A program made the position numbers and the translations under genes. A stretch of 64,000 nucleotides of DNA from Lysinibacillus mangiferihumi. GTDB taxonomy: Bacteria; Bacillota; Bacilli; Bacillales_A; Planococcaceae. The notes under the pieces are model-generated. The model made no database searches. It saw only the letters and a list, made by a program, of their open reading frames with translations, and was not told where the DNA came from. The stretch lies in the NCBI RefSeq assembly GCF_003049665.1, contig NZ_PYWM01000008.1:1-64000 (forward strand), written 5' to 3'. Below are positions 8,590 to 17,296 of this stretch, piece after piece (the stretch's first letter is position 1; each line of letters starts with the position of its first letter).

Positions 8590-8982
8590 ATGATTAACTC
8601 AAGTAGGATAATGAATCCTCAAGCAATTACAGGCATTTTTGGAAGTATGCCAATGTTTAACGATTCTGAATTATTGAATGTTCAAATAAAAAGAGATGGT
8701 CCAACATTATTTATTCAATTATCTACTAAAGAGATTGTCAAAAATAAGCCTAAACGATGGAGTGAATGGGACATAGTATATGTTGAAATGTCATTTTTGG
8801 GTGTGAGAGAATTAGAAATCAATTCATTTGGAACTATAAATGAGATTGAGCAATTCGAAATTGAAGATATTGGGGAAGAGGGATCTATAAAAATTCAGTG
8901 TAGTAATAGTATGTCTATTAATTGTTTATTTGATTGGGCAAGATTTGAGCAAATAAATCCTAGTTTAATAGGTACACAATAA
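8590..8982 (+). CDS. Imm50-like immunity protein
   Basis: A 130-residue protein resembling the Imm50 group: ITGIFGSMPMFNDSELLNVQI at the start, a WSEWDIVYVEMSF strand in the middle and ISINCLF-like strands at the end (here SINCLFDWARFEQI). ATG 8590 follows AGAGGAG at 8576-8582. No toxin remnant lies in the 150 bp before it, so it is either a second immunity gene of cassette D or an orphan. It is followed directly by a spacer unit. The family assignment is from memory of the motif pattern and is moderate. Confidence 0.6.
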   Translation: MINSSRIMNPQAITGIFGSMPMFNDSELLNVQIKRDGPTLFIQLSTKEIVKNKPKRWSEWDIVYVEMSFLGVRELEINSFGTINEIEQFEIEDIGEEGSIKIQCSNSMSINCLFDWARFEQINPSLIGTQ

Positions 8983-9202
8983 GAATTTATTAAAAAAGGC
9001 ACAAGTATAAGAACGAAAAACTCTTGTATTTGCATTCAAAGCTCATGATAGTAAGTAGACATACGAGATTGGTTGTAATGAACGGTATAGAAGACGACTA
9101 TATTAATTTACTCGATTTATATTTACACACGAGAATGACAAAGCTTGTGGCGATAAACAAGCATATAGTATGAAACACTTATTTTTAACTTGTTTAAAAA
9201 TA

Positions 9203-9413
9203 TGGCGAGATGACATTTTTCTAGACAGGACAGGACCATTCATAAGTATCGTAAGTAAAAGATTAACGAGATTAAATAAGCTCGCGAGTTTAAACGTGAC
9301 ACTTGTCAAGAGATAAAGATATGTCATCAATATAAAAATATGAAACTTATGAAAACTTAGGGATATTATTAAACTTAGAATATGTATAAACTTAAAGCAC
9401 TTGATTGTCTATA
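9203..9413 (+). repeat. Cassette spacer unit, copy 4, terminator cut by an IS
   Basis: Core motif TGGCGAGATGACATTTT at 9203-9219 and the left terminator arm AAAGCACTTG at 9394-9403. The sequence follows copies 1 and 3 up to about 9413, where an IS fragment begins, so the right arm is missing. This marks the insertion or recombination point to within a few bases. Confidence 0.75.
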
Positions 9414-9600
9414 TATGAACTGAACCCCGAATAGTGGACACTTTAAAAAAGTGGACCTATTCGGGGTTTTTCTATTTTCAACGTTTGAAACCCCCGTTAT
9501 ACTAACCATACCATTTATGAACGGGAGCACATCATGAGTAAAATAATTTTTAACGAGCACCAACGCAGACAAATTGAAGCGAATCCAAATATCGCCTCAA
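9414..9600 (+). mobile_element. IS3/IS150-type element, left end only
   Basis: Begins with an IS end (GAACTGAACCCCGAATAG). A perfect 12-bp hairpin has arms AACCCCGAATAG (9423-9434) and CTATTCGGGGTT (9457-9468). An ATG at 9534 opens an OrfA-like N-terminus (SKIIFNEHQRRQIEANPN) that stops being recognisable at 9599, where toxin linker DNA starts. The element lost everything after its first 22 codons. Confidence 0.7.
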
Positions 9601-10263
9601 GATAAGTTCCAAACCAAAGTAGCCGAAGTAAAGGACCAATTGCGTCAGTTGGGAACACCGCAGTTAGAGTTTGCAGGTGTGAATATGGGCCGAATAACGG
9701 ATACGGGAACAGTCGGGAAAAATAAGCCAACGCCGAATCCAAAACCATCGAATAGTTCCAAACCACCAGCAAAAGATAGTAAACCTGTTGAGGGAACTAA
9801 GGGTGCGGGTAAGAGTGGAAGATTAGAAGTAGAGGACTTTACTAAAGAAATACTAAAGACTAAACCAATGAACTCACGAGTACCTGAAAAGTGGTATAAA
9901 AAGGGCGGGTATATTTCAATTGATGATATTGGTACTTGGACTTATACTAACAAGTCTGGAATATCAGTAAGTTCCCTAATGGTTATCCTGACTTTAGTCC
10001 ATACATGCATCCAAAGGTTGAACCAGTTACAATTGAAGTGCATTCACCTAAGAATAATCCAAAAGATTTTGAAAGGGCAAATAAAGAAGCTGGGCTTACT
10101 AAAGACTGATTCACCGATTTTTGATAACAGACCATCTTTAGGATATACATGGCATCATCACCAGGACGGTAAAACAATGGTTCTCGTCCAAAAAGATATT
10201 CATGATGAATTTAAGCATATAGGTGGGCAATCGAAGGTTAACGGTAAAAAAAATAAAGAATGA
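9601..10263 (+). pseudogene. Toxin C-terminal region with HNH/colicin-DNase-like module, two compensating indels
   Basis: Starts abruptly at DNA homologous to 900-1090 of the first toxin (DKFQTKVAEVKDQ linker), then diverges after KGAG into another nuclease module ending GYTWHHHQDGKTMVLVQ, then DEFKHIGGQS. This His-rich signature belongs to colicin-type DNase/HNH-like toxins. The frame as written is open from 9574 to 10263, but between about 9970 and 10107 the sensible protein is in the +1 frame (FPNGYPDFSPYMHPKVEP, then SPKNNPKDFERANKEAG). One base lost at about 9970 and one gained at about 10103-10107 explain this. The product is therefore scrambled for about 45 residues in the middle. Its 5' end is a truncated IS, so expression is doubtful. 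Confidence 0.7.
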
Positions 10264-10277
10264 AAGGATAGAGTATA

Positions 10278-10715
10278 ATGAACATTGAGATGATTCATAA
10301 AAAGTTAAGTATGGAAGATTTAGAGGCATTTGAACAAAGTCATCATATTGTTTTTCCTGAAAAATACAGAAGTTTTTTATTGAAATACAACGGTGGTTAT
10401 CCAAATCCAAGTATCTATAAAATATCTGATGATGTAGGAGAAAGTGTATTAAATATTTTTTATGGGATTGGCGGCATGTATGACAATTTGGAGAAAAAGT
10501 TTGATATTTTTGATGAGATTTTAGATGTAGGCTTTATACCGATTGCAGATGACCCAAGTGGGAACCAGATATGTTTAGGAGTAAGTGAAGAGTATCATGG
10601 GCAAATTTTTCACTGGTCTCATGATGAAGAGAATGATGATTTAGAAAATATGTATTTTTTAGCAAATGATATTGATGAATTTTTGAATAATTTATATGAA
10701 GATAGTGAAGAGTAA
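10278..10715 (+). CDS. SMI1/KNR4 (SUKH)-type immunity protein
   Basis: A 145-residue acidic protein with clear SUKH features: an N-terminal helix, FPEKYRSFLLKYNGGYPN, then VGFIPIADDPSGNQICLGV and GQIFHWSHDEEND, ending in a helix with NDIDEFLNNLYED. ATG 10278 follows GAAAGGATAG at 10261-10270. It lies 15 bp after the HNH-like toxin and should be its immunity partner. SUKH proteins bind nuclease toxins in the cytoplasm. The gene is intact while the toxin has two indels. Confidence 0.85.
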   Translation: MNIEMIHKKLSMEDLEAFEQSHHIVFPEKYRSFLLKYNGGYPNPSIYKISDDVGESVLNIFYGIGGMYDNLEKKFDIFDEILDVGFIPIADDPSGNQICLGVSEEYHGQIFHWSHDEENDDLENMYFLANDIDEFLNNLYEDSEE

Positions 10716-10945
10716 AGCTATATTCATAGATTGATTTAATATAATGATAGGTATTGATGAGTGGATTTTATCTTAACGTGAGAGCAGCAAAAGTTATAGC
10801 AATTAACTTAAAACATGTACAGATACCTGAAAAGGAAAGCATATGTGAAGTGTAGAAAAAAGAAGAAGGTCATTTTGAAAAATTAACCATCATGAGCTAC
10901 TGTTTGTACACCCTCTCGATACGATAAACTAAGACACACGAGCTT

Positions 10946-11178
10946 AGGCGGGATGACATTTTAATGTATGTCGGGTAAAAGACATGGAATGTATAGTAAA
11001 CTAACGAATGCATACAAGCTCGTACGTTTCAAAGGTATTATTTGGTTACGAGACACAAAAGGCGTCATACAGTTTTAACGACGTAATAAAATACACTAAT
11101 TTAGAACCAACCATTAAAACATAGAAAATAGATAAACGTAACGCACTTGATTGTCGTTTAGGGCAACGAGTGCTTTTT
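10946..11178 (+). repeat. Cassette spacer unit, copy 5
   Basis: Core motif AGGCGGGATGACATTTT at 10946-10962, GTCATAC block near 11064, and a terminator hairpin (GCACTTG near 11143, CGAGTGCTTTTTT to 11178). The right arm differs from copies 1 and 3 (CGAGTGC, not CAAGTGC). DNA following it to about 11290 resembles DNA after copy 2. Confidence 0.75.
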
Positions 11179-11566
11179 TGCGTTTTAGCGTAGAAGTAAG
11201 TTGGTATGCGTATACTTTTATAAGAAATTGGCTTTGTACAGTTTATGACATTACTAGAGAAAAAACGATATAAAAAGTAAGGGGTGTAATATTTATAAAT
11301 GTCCGCATCGAGATGTACATTTTTGCACACCTAAGCATTTACATTCCTGCTCAAAATGCTTTCCTCTATTCATATGAGTGAATAATTACAACTTAAAACG
11401 GAGACCTCTACTCGCATGATTCGGCAGCCAAAACCCAGCTATAATAAGAGCTGGCTGACCAAACAAGGCTACCACGCTCGCTCCCCCAAGTAAAGTTGTA
11501 ATATACATTGGGAATTAAAAATGTACATGTTTAAACGAGCGTTTTTGTACGTACATAAAAGCGTAT
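11179..11566. other. Non-coding DNA between cassettes E and F
   Basis: The first 110 bp repeat the tail seen after copy 2. Around 11395-11510 lies a GC-richer patch with a CCAGCT/AGCTGG hairpin (about 11435-11454), unlike its surroundings and possibly an IS scrap. No gene is supported. Confidence 0.35.
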
Positions 11567-11910
11567 TTGCAGGTGATATTTAATGTGTTTTTTAGGAATA
11601 AAAGGATTACTATTGGAACGATTCCAAAAGTAGGCTCCTTAGGTGGCAAGAAAAAAGGAAAGAGCGGAGGGTCGAAGAAGGGTAAGAACTCTAAAAAAAT
11701 CCTCCAACAAGGAAGAGTCCTCAAAGAAGAACCAACCGAAAAAAGAGATTGAATCAAATTCAGATGCGGTCTAAGGTTATTCTCCTAAAAAGGATTGGGC
11801 CTACACCAGAACAACTTTTTGAAAAGTATGGTTCGTAGGAAGAAGTTATTTATGGTAGCGTCAGAACAAGTCCAGCAATGGATGTGCTTACAGGTTTATA
11901 CAAAGAATAG
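11567..11910 (+). pseudogene. Degraded toxin remnant, cassette F
   Basis: Pieces of a toxin in several frames. A basic, Gly/Ser/Lys-rich linker (KVGSLGGKKKGKSGGSKKGK) lies at about 11625-11690. A tail reads GPTPEQLFEKYGS, then a stop TAG at 11836-11838, then EEVIYGSVRTSPAMDVLTG, ending at TAG 11908-11910. It stands 14 bp before an intact gene of immunity type. No family is recognised. Confidence 0.5.
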
Positions 11911-11924
11911 GAGGATACGAATTA

Positions 11925-12263
11925 ATGTTTGAAGAGAAGCAACAACAACATACTAAGTGGTTCTTAGATGGAGATTTAAAATTACGACAACAAGATCTTG
12001 GAGATGGAAGAATAGGTATTTGGGTTTCGGTTCATAAATTTAACGTTTGTTTTACAATGATCATGCATGATTTTATTGAATGGTGTCGGGAGTTGGATAT
12101 AAATTTAGAGGTTGATATGAGTTGGAATAACCATAGGGGCTTTGTGATTGAGAGTAAGGATTTGGTGTTGTTGAGGTCAGAAATAAAAAGATTCATAGAC
12201 ATATACAATATAAAGCCTGGTGAAGATGACGAGAAATTTTCCGACGATGAGTGGTATTCATAA
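11925..12263 (+). CDS. Putative immunity protein, cassette F
   Basis: A 112-residue cytoplasmic protein of unknown family. ATG 11925 follows a TAGGAGG site at 11908-11914. The N-terminal half has strands rich in aromatic residues (TKWFLDGDLKLRQQDLGDG, IGIWVSVHKF) and the C-terminus is very acidic (GEDDEKFSDDEW), both common in immunity proteins. It follows a ruined toxin and precedes spacer copy 6, so its place in the array is the argument. No signal or membrane segment. Confidence 0.6.
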   Translation: MFEEKQQQHTKWFLDGDLKLRQQDLGDGRIGIWVSVHKFNVCFTMIMHDFIEWCRELDINLEVDMSWNNHRGFVIESKDLVLLRSEIKRFIDIYNIKPGEDDEKFSDDEWYS

Positions 12264-12366
12264 TATAGTGTGAACATTTTTAATAGATGATCCATTATTC
12301 TATCCATGTTAAACTTGTTTACTAAAGAGTTGGTAGATAGTTAAAAATACCTTTGTATTTGAATTA

Positions 12367-12632
12367 ATAACTCATAAAGGAAAGCCATCAAGAAATGCTT
12401 TTTAATACTAATGTAATAAGAGCGAGAATAGGCGAGATGACATTTTACTTACAAGGACCACTATATGGGTGGCATAAGCAACAAACACACGAGATTAAAC
12501 AAGCTAAAGGTTTAAACGTTACACTTGCCATGTAGTAAAAAAGAAGTCATACTGTCAATACTAAAATAACTTATAAAACTTGCAAATATTATTAAGCACT
12601 TGATTGTCTATAACTGGTGTCAAGTGCTTTTT
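12367..12632 (+). repeat. Cassette spacer unit, copy 6 (last)
   Basis: Degenerate hairpin near 12367-12390, core motif AGGCGAGATGACATTTT at 12430-12446, GTCATACTGTC block near 12546, and a terminator hairpin at 12594-12632 (loop differs slightly from copy 1). 12410-12545 is close to 7240-7380 of copy 3. No further copies were seen downstream, so this marks the right edge of the array. Confidence 0.8.
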
Positions 12633-12654
12633 CGTGTTTTCACATTCATAGATT

Positions 12655-12850
12655 GATAAGGTCAAATAGTTGCAATTTCATTTGATATGGCGAGTTCCCA
12701 AAGATTTAGCTATATCATAAGAACTTCCATTTCCGCTTAAGTAGCGCTCAACTGCTTGTCATTTATCTTCTACAGTATATTTGGTCATAGAAAAACTGTA
12801 CCTCCAATTGTTAGATGGTGTCTAACAATTGGGTCGCAGTTCGAGTTGTC
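12655..12850 (-). mobile_element. IS3-type OrfA remnant
   Basis: On the minus strand, an ATG (complement of 12786-12788) opens MTKYTVEDK, then a TGA in place of the usual Trp codon, then QAVERYLSGNGSSYDIAKSL, a typical start of IS3-family OrfA. Identity is lost by about 12660. An inverted repeat around 12808-12830 (TTGTTAGA facing TCTAACAA) is likely to be the element's end or leader. It borders the core chromosome. Confidence 0.65.
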
Positions 12851-12872
12851 AAAGCTTGCAAGGTGTTTTCAC

Positions 12873-13847
12873 TTATCGAAAGTGAAAAGGAATCACATTG
12901 GATGATGAAGCATCATGATTGATTTTTTCATAAATAAAACTTTCTAAAAAGTCATGTATGAGATCTTCGTATTCAGCCATATTTTCATTAAAGGATTGAG
13001 CATGCGCACCTTTTTCAAAAAGCTTCAATTTCTTAGGTCCATTTTTTTTATTGTATAAATCGAGTGACATCGAAGCAGGTATAAATGTATCAGGAATACT
13101 GTGAATAAAGAGAATCGGTTTTTCAATATGGGTCACAGCTTCTGAGGGCGTTACACTTTTAAATGAATAGCCATCGCGTAACCGGATAAAGAAATCTGCG
13201 AAACGAATCGGAATAATGGAGCCATATTTAAATTCGGTCTTGGCGATTTGCTTAAGCAGCATTGAGAAATCCGAAAAGGCACAATCTGCAATATAAAAAT
13301 CAGCGCCATCTTCAACCGTTCCTGCGTACAACAGCATGGTTGCAGCACCCATTGACTCCCCATGGATGCCGAGCAAGGCATTTTCACCAATCATCGCTTT
13401 CACTGTTTTTACAACAGCATCTAAATCATTTTTTTCATAATAGCCATAGCTAGTCGTTTTGCCACCGGAATCGCCATGTCTTCGATGGTCAAAAATAACA
13501 GAATTGTATCCTAACCGTTCAAAAAGACGAGCATATTTGACCGAGTTAATTTTATTTTCTGTAACACCGTGACAAATAATCATTGTATTGTTTGTTTGTA
13601 ATGGTTGAAACATAATGCCGTGAATGGAATAACCATTGGGAGAGTCAATATTTAATTCACATTTAAAATTTTTATTGTACCAAGCTTCGTCAAAGCGTTT
13701 GGCAGTTGTCTCACGTTCACGAATAAATTCGGGATCTTTTTTTTGAATGTACATTAATTTATTGGAAAGCGCAAAGCCAAACAGCCCCGTTGCTGCTGCA
13801 GCAAGCGTCGTTGTAATACCTGAAAATAAAAGCACTTTCTTTTTCAT
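12873..13847 (-). CDS. yqkD: Alpha/beta hydrolase, YqkD-like
   Basis: 324-residue serine hydrolase of the alpha/beta fold. An N-terminal hydrophobic segment (about 4-28) probably anchors it in the membrane. The oxyanion region is CHGVTEN, the nucleophile elbow is IHGESMGA with Ser165, and the likely catalytic His is in KGAHAQSF near 288. The substrate is unknown; YqkD and relatives are annotated as peptidase/esterase-like. It is first of the yqkD-yqkE-yqkF-nudF group known in B. subtilis, here divergent from the thiolase gene. GGAGGTG precedes the ATG. It may be transcribed alone. Confidence 0.85.
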   Translation of the reverse strand: MKKKVLLFSGITTTLAAAATGLFGFALSNKLMYIQKKDPEFIRERETTAKRFDEAWYNKNFKCELNIDSPNGYSIHGIMFQPLQTNNTMIICHGVTENKINSVKYARLFERLGYNSVIFDHRRHGDSGGKTTSYGYYEKNDLDAVVKTVKAMIGENALLGIHGESMGAATMLLYAGTVEDGADFYIADCAFSDFSMLLKQIAKTEFKYGSIIPIRFADFFIRLRDGYSFKSVTPSEAVTHIEKPILFIHSIPDTFIPASMSLDLYNKKNGPKKLKLFEKGAHAQSFNENMAEYEDLIHDFLESFIYEKINHDASSSNVIPFHFR

Positions 13848-14104
13848 CTTCTACACCTCCACGCCCTATTTCTTTTGATGTCTAGGCATTGTACTTAACT
13901 GATCGTAAGCCAATGCACATTTCTTATTTGTAATGTTCCCAACTACGTTTGTTTAAAACACGACAACATTTTACAACAACTTTTGAAAAACTGCGATTAT
14001 TTCTGTTATCGAAAATCGTCTAAACATTTGTTAAAATATACATATCTGCTAGTAGCATATGCATGCAGTGTTGATTTTTGAACGGGGAAAAGGGGAGAAT
14101 GGTT

Positions 14105-15289
14105 ATGACAAACGAGGTAGTGATTGTTAGTGCCGTGCGTACGGCAATCGGTTCATTCCAAGGAACATTAAAAGATGTACCAGCAACAACTCTTGGAAGT
14201 ATCGTTATTAAAGAAGCATTAGCACGTGCTGGTGTAGCAGGTGAGCAAGTAGATGAAGTCATTATGGGGAATGTTTTATCGGCAGGTCTTGGACAAAATC
14301 CTGCTCGACAAGCATCGATTGCTGCGGGACTTCCAAACACAGTGCCAGCTTTAACAATTAATAAAGTATGTGGCTCAGGTTTAAAAGCAGTGCATTTAGC
14401 AACACAAGCAATTATTGCTGGCGATGCAGATATCATCGTGGCAGGCGGTTTCGAAAATATGAGCCAAGCGCCGTATGTATTAAAAAATGCACGTGAAGGC
14501 TTCCGCATGGGCGATCAAAAAGTTGTGGATACGATGATTCATGATGGCTTATGGTGTGCATTTAATGACTATCATATGGGGATTACTGCCGAAAATTTAT
14601 GTGATGCGTATGAAATTTCTCGTGAGGAGCAAGATACTTTTGCTGCGCGTTCACAGCAACGTGCAGAAGCGGCGATTGCAGCGGGGAAATTTAATAGTGA
14701 AATTGTAGCTGTGGAAATACCACAACGTAAAGGCGAGTCGATTATTTTTGACCAAGATGAATTTCCACGTGCAGGGGTTACGGCGGAATCATTAGCAAAG
14801 CTGCGTCCAGCATTTAAAAAAGACGGCTCTGTGACTGCAGCGAACGCTTCAGGCATTAACGATGGTGCAGCAGCGGTTGTCGTAATGTCAAAAGCGAAGG
14901 CTGTCGAGTTAGGTATTAAGCCAATGGCGCTTATTTCAGCTAATGCGAGCGCAGGTGTAGATCCATCGATTATGGGAACTGGGCCGGTCACAGCGGTGAA
15001 GAAAGCATTAGCGAAGGCGGATGTTTCGCTAGTAGATATAGATTTAATTGAAGCAAATGAAGCATTTGCAGCACAATCGATTGCTGTCGATCGCGAACTA
15101 GGCTTTAATCATGATAAACTAAATGTAAATGGGGGAGCAATTGCCCTTGGTCATCCAATTGGGGCAAGTGGGGCACGAATTTTAGTGACACTGTTACATG
15201 AGATGGAAAAACGTGACGCAAAAACAGGCCTTGCTACATTATGCATCGGTGGGGGACAAGGCGTAGCAACAGTTGTTCAACGCCCTTAA
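14105..15289 (+). CDS. Acetyl-CoA C-acetyltransferase (thiolase)
   Basis: 394-residue thiolase II that joins two acetyl-CoA to acetoacetyl-CoA, or cleaves it. All three active-site motifs are present: [13 protein letters not shown] with the acyl-accepting Cys89, [10 protein letters not shown] with the His, and LCIGGGQG with the second Cys near the end. Of the in-frame starts at 14078, 14099 and 14105, I chose ATG 14105: it lies 7 bp after AAGGGGAG and gives the normal N-terminus ([17 protein letters not shown]). It stands divergently from yqkD and 21 bp before yqkE. Lysinibacillus-type bacteria use thiolases in fatty-acid and amino-acid catabolism; whether this one is degradative (MmgA/FadA-like) or synthetic is not decidable here. 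Confidence 0.93.
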   Translation: MTNEVVIVSAVRTAIGSFQGTLKDVPATTLGSIVIKEALARAGVAGEQVDEVIMGNVLSAGLGQNPARQASIAAGLPNTVPALTINKVCGSGLKAVHLATQAIIAGDADIIVAGGFENMSQAPYVLKNAREGFRMGDQKVVDTMIHDGLWCAFNDYHMGITAENLCDAYEISREEQDTFAARSQQRAEAAIAAGKFNSEIVAVEIPQRKGESIIFDQDEFPRAGVTAESLAKLRPAFKKDGSVTAANASGINDGAAAVVVMSKAKAVELGIKPMALISANASAGVDPSIMGTGPVTAVKKALAKADVSLVDIDLIEANEAFAAQSIAVDRELGFNHDKLNVNGGAIALGHPIGASGARILVTLLHEMEKRDAKTGLATLCIGGGQGVATVVQRP

Positions 15290-15310
15290 AGTTAGTAAGA
15301 AGGTGAAAGT

Positions 15311-15577
15311 ATGGGAAAAAAACGAAAACAACAGCAACGTGTTGACGATGGTATTACTGCTAGTTTACCAAAGCAAGAGGCTGTTACATTAGCAGATCAG
15401 CTTGCTGGCGATGTGTTAGCGAAGTTAAAAGCAGCGAAACAAGATTTGTCAGCGAAAGAGCAAGCGGCAGAGGAAGAGCGTCAAGCACAGTTAGCTTTTG
15501 AGCGTAAGCAACGTGAGAAAAACAAAACGTTCGAAGAATTATTGAACGAATACGGTGACAATGGCTCGAAGTTTTAA
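15311..15577 (+). CDS. yqkE: YqkE family protein (DUF3886)
   Basis: 88-residue, highly charged cytoplasmic protein of unknown function. The N-terminus is basic (MGKKRKQQQR). A long helix predicted to be coiled-coil covers about 30-80 and is rich in Ala, Glu and Lys. The YqkE identification rests on this pattern plus its place in the yqk cluster. It follows the thiolase by 21 bp with an AAGGTGA site and is followed by a strong terminator, so the two are probably co-transcribed. Confidence 0.75.
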   Translation: MGKKRKQQQRVDDGITASLPKQEAVTLADQLAGDVLAKLKAAKQDLSAKEQAAEEERQAQLAFERKQREKNKTFEELLNEYGDNGSKF

Positions 15578-15593
15578 TGTAAGTTTGATAGAA

Positions 15594-15629
15594 ACAGTGA
15601 ATCTCTTGGAATGAGATTCACTGTTTTTT
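15594..15629 (+). terminator. Intrinsic terminator after yqkE
   Basis: Perfect 12-bp stem (ACAGTGAATCTC facing GAGATTCACTGT), 7-nt loop, followed by a T run. Confidence 0.93.
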
Positions 15630-15655
15630 CGTTGATTTTGATTTGGAATGCTTTG

Positions 15656-15771
15656 AATCGCCACAAACCTCGAGAGAATCGCCACAAAAATGCTTTGAAT
15701 CGCCACAAACCTCGGGAGAATCGCCACAAAAATACGCTAAATCGCCACAAACCCTTAGGAAATCGTCAAAA
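15656..15771. repeat. Six intergenic repeats with exact 21-bp period
   Basis: AATCGCCACAAA starts at 15656, 15677, 15698, 15719 and 15740, with a decayed copy at 15761. The 9-bp spacers alternate between two types, giving a 42-bp higher-order unit. The array lies between two convergent genes (yqkE and the vanZ-like gene), right after a terminator. 21 bp is two turns of DNA, so all copies face the same side. Confidence 0.9.
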
Positions 15772-15773
15772 TT

Positions 15774-16238
15774 TTATTTTCTAAGCGACCGTAGTTTCTT
15801 TACGACTACGGCAATGCTAATAAATACAATAGCGCCTGCTGTATCTACTAGGACATCTTGCCCGCTCATGGTACGTCCAGGTGTAAAGCTTTGACGAAAT
15901 TCATCTAGCATGGCAATGACAGCCGTAATGGCAATGGCTACACGCGCAGCGAATCGTCGTTTACTCAACGCAAAATAAATCCCCAGTGCAATGCAACCAA
16001 ATCCTACAAAATGTGTGAATTTTCGAATTAGAAATTCTACAAATTTAAAGTAGCCTCGCTCTTCTATAGATACGACTGTATCCCAATAGGGAATTTTTAA
16101 GACGGACAGTTGTTTTTCAAAAGGCTTGTGCGCTAATAGTTCCTCTAGTTCAGGAATAATAGATTGTTGTTCATAAGTCATGCTAGAGGAAATTGCGAGA
16201 ATGATTAAAAATAAAAGTAAAACGAACCATTTTTTCAT
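15774..16238 (-). CDS. VanZ-family membrane protein
   Basis: 154-residue protein with about four membrane segments (near 4-20, 72-90, 96-112 and 130-146). The VanZ pattern is visible: FIRKFTHFVGFGCIALGIY and IAMLDEFRQSFTPGRTMSGQDVLVD. VanZ-like proteins are small membrane proteins, some linked to glycopeptide or lipid tolerance; the role here is unknown. Its ATG overlaps the stop of the aldo/keto reductase gene by 4 bp, so the two are translated together. It is not part of the B. subtilis yqk cluster as I recall it. Confidence 0.85.
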   Translation of the reverse strand: MKKWFVLLLFLIILAISSSMTYEQQSIIPELEELLAHKPFEKQLSVLKIPYWDTVVSIEERGYFKFVEFLIRKFTHFVGFGCIALGIYFALSKRRFAARVAIAITAVIAMLDEFRQSFTPGRTMSGQDVLVDTAGAIVFISIAVVVKKLRSLRK

Positions 16239-17134
16239 CGGTGGTCAACGTATTGGTCTGCTTTAGTCAGAGCGTTCGCTTTATCAAAATTAGTGATTGC
16301 ATTTATTTTTTCATAGGCAGTTAGTGTTTGGGCGAGTTGCTCCTGCGAACTAGCACCAATCACCGTTGAAGCTATAGTGGGTTCCTTCAAATTAAAGGCT
16401 AGCCCTAATGCATGTAAATCTTCATAGTGTTTGGCTAAGCCTGTTAATGTTGTTGTTAATTCATCTACAGTGTAAGTTTGATAGCCATTGACCCGTTGTA
16501 AACGTTCTTTCCAATTATTTGTTAATAATCCTTTTGCGATGGTGCCGCGTGTTACGACCGAAGCCCCCTCACTAGCTATAAAATCTAGCCATTCTTCTGG
16601 GCGACGATCTAACGCACTATATTGCATCATGACACTTTTTGCCGAGCTAGCAGGTAAAAAACGTTTCAGTACATTTGGTCGAATTGAGGATATACCGTAT
16701 TCTCGAATGACACCGTCTTTTTTTAAGTTGTCAAACGTGTCGATAATACCGTCCCAGTCATCCTCTATTGTGCCACCATGTAGTTGATAGACATCAATGT
16801 AATCTGTACCGAGTCTTTTTAGGCTTTTATGAACAGCCTCTTTAATATATGTAGGGGAGGCATCCCACTGCCAGCCGTCCACCCCTTCTGTCCAACGATT
16901 CCCTACTTTCGTTGCGATAATCAGGTCTTGTCGACGTTTACCCAAAACTGTCCCGATAATTTCTTCATTGGCACCTAAATCATATAAATCAGCCGTATCA
17001 ATGTAGTTAATGCCCGCATCTAGCGCCATATCGATAATGGACGCTGCAGTATGTTTATCTGTCGAAAGAGACATACCTCCTAAACTAATCTCTGAGATAA
17101 ATAAATTACTTGAGCCAAGTTGTCTTTTTTTCAT
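16235..17134 (-). CDS. yqkF: Aldo/keto reductase, YqkF-like
   Basis: 299-residue NAD(P)H-dependent oxidoreductase of the aldo/keto reductase (TIM-barrel) family. Features: MKKRQLGSSNLFISEISLGG at the start, a GINYIDTADLYDLGANEE block with the catalytic Asp and Tyr, KVGNRW with the Lys, YIDVYQLHGG, and IASTVIGASSQEQL near the coenzyme site. The frame is open to 17245, but the family N-terminus begins at ATG 17134, so I start there; the ribosome site before it is weak. The substrate is unknown. It is in the same place as yqkF in B. subtilis, upstream of a vanZ-like gene. Confidence 0.88.
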   Translation of the reverse strand: MKKRQLGSSNLFISEISLGGMSLSTDKHTAASIIDMALDAGINYIDTADLYDLGANEEIIGTVLGKRRQDLIIATKVGNRWTEGVDGWQWDASPTYIKEAVHKSLKRLGTDYIDVYQLHGGTIEDDWDGIIDTFDNLKKDGVIREYGISSIRPNVLKRFLPASSAKSVMMQYSALDRRPEEWLDFIASEGASVVTRGTIAKGLLTNNWKERLQRVNGYQTYTVDELTTTLTGLAKHYEDLHALGLAFNLKEPTIASTVIGASSQEQLAQTLTAYEKINAITNFDKANALTKADQYVDHR

Positions 17135-17224
17135 ACGAATGCCCGTTGCCAAAAATTTATAAAAATCTATAAATCTTGTTTTATTCTTGCTTCTACGTGT
17201 CCGATTTTGCAAAAAGCTACTTTC

Positions 17225-17296
17225 GTTTGATGTAACACTCCACAAGCGTTAATTCGGATGCAACGATTCCTACATATTAGCCATAACGTTTACGTG
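17225..17296 (-). ncRNA. Candidate right-end / omega-RNA segment of the TnpB element
   Basis: The bases just past the TnpB stop read, on the minus strand, GAATTAACGCTTGTGGAGTG. This resembles the right ends of IS605-family elements, where the guide RNA overlaps the end of tnpB. The boundary is not determined and the protein is broken. Confidence 0.35.

Noticed and set aside
15643-15894. ORF with ESPQ repeats
   Set aside because: Translation of the 21-bp intergenic repeats running into the antisense of the vanZ-like gene; no start context and no protein logic.
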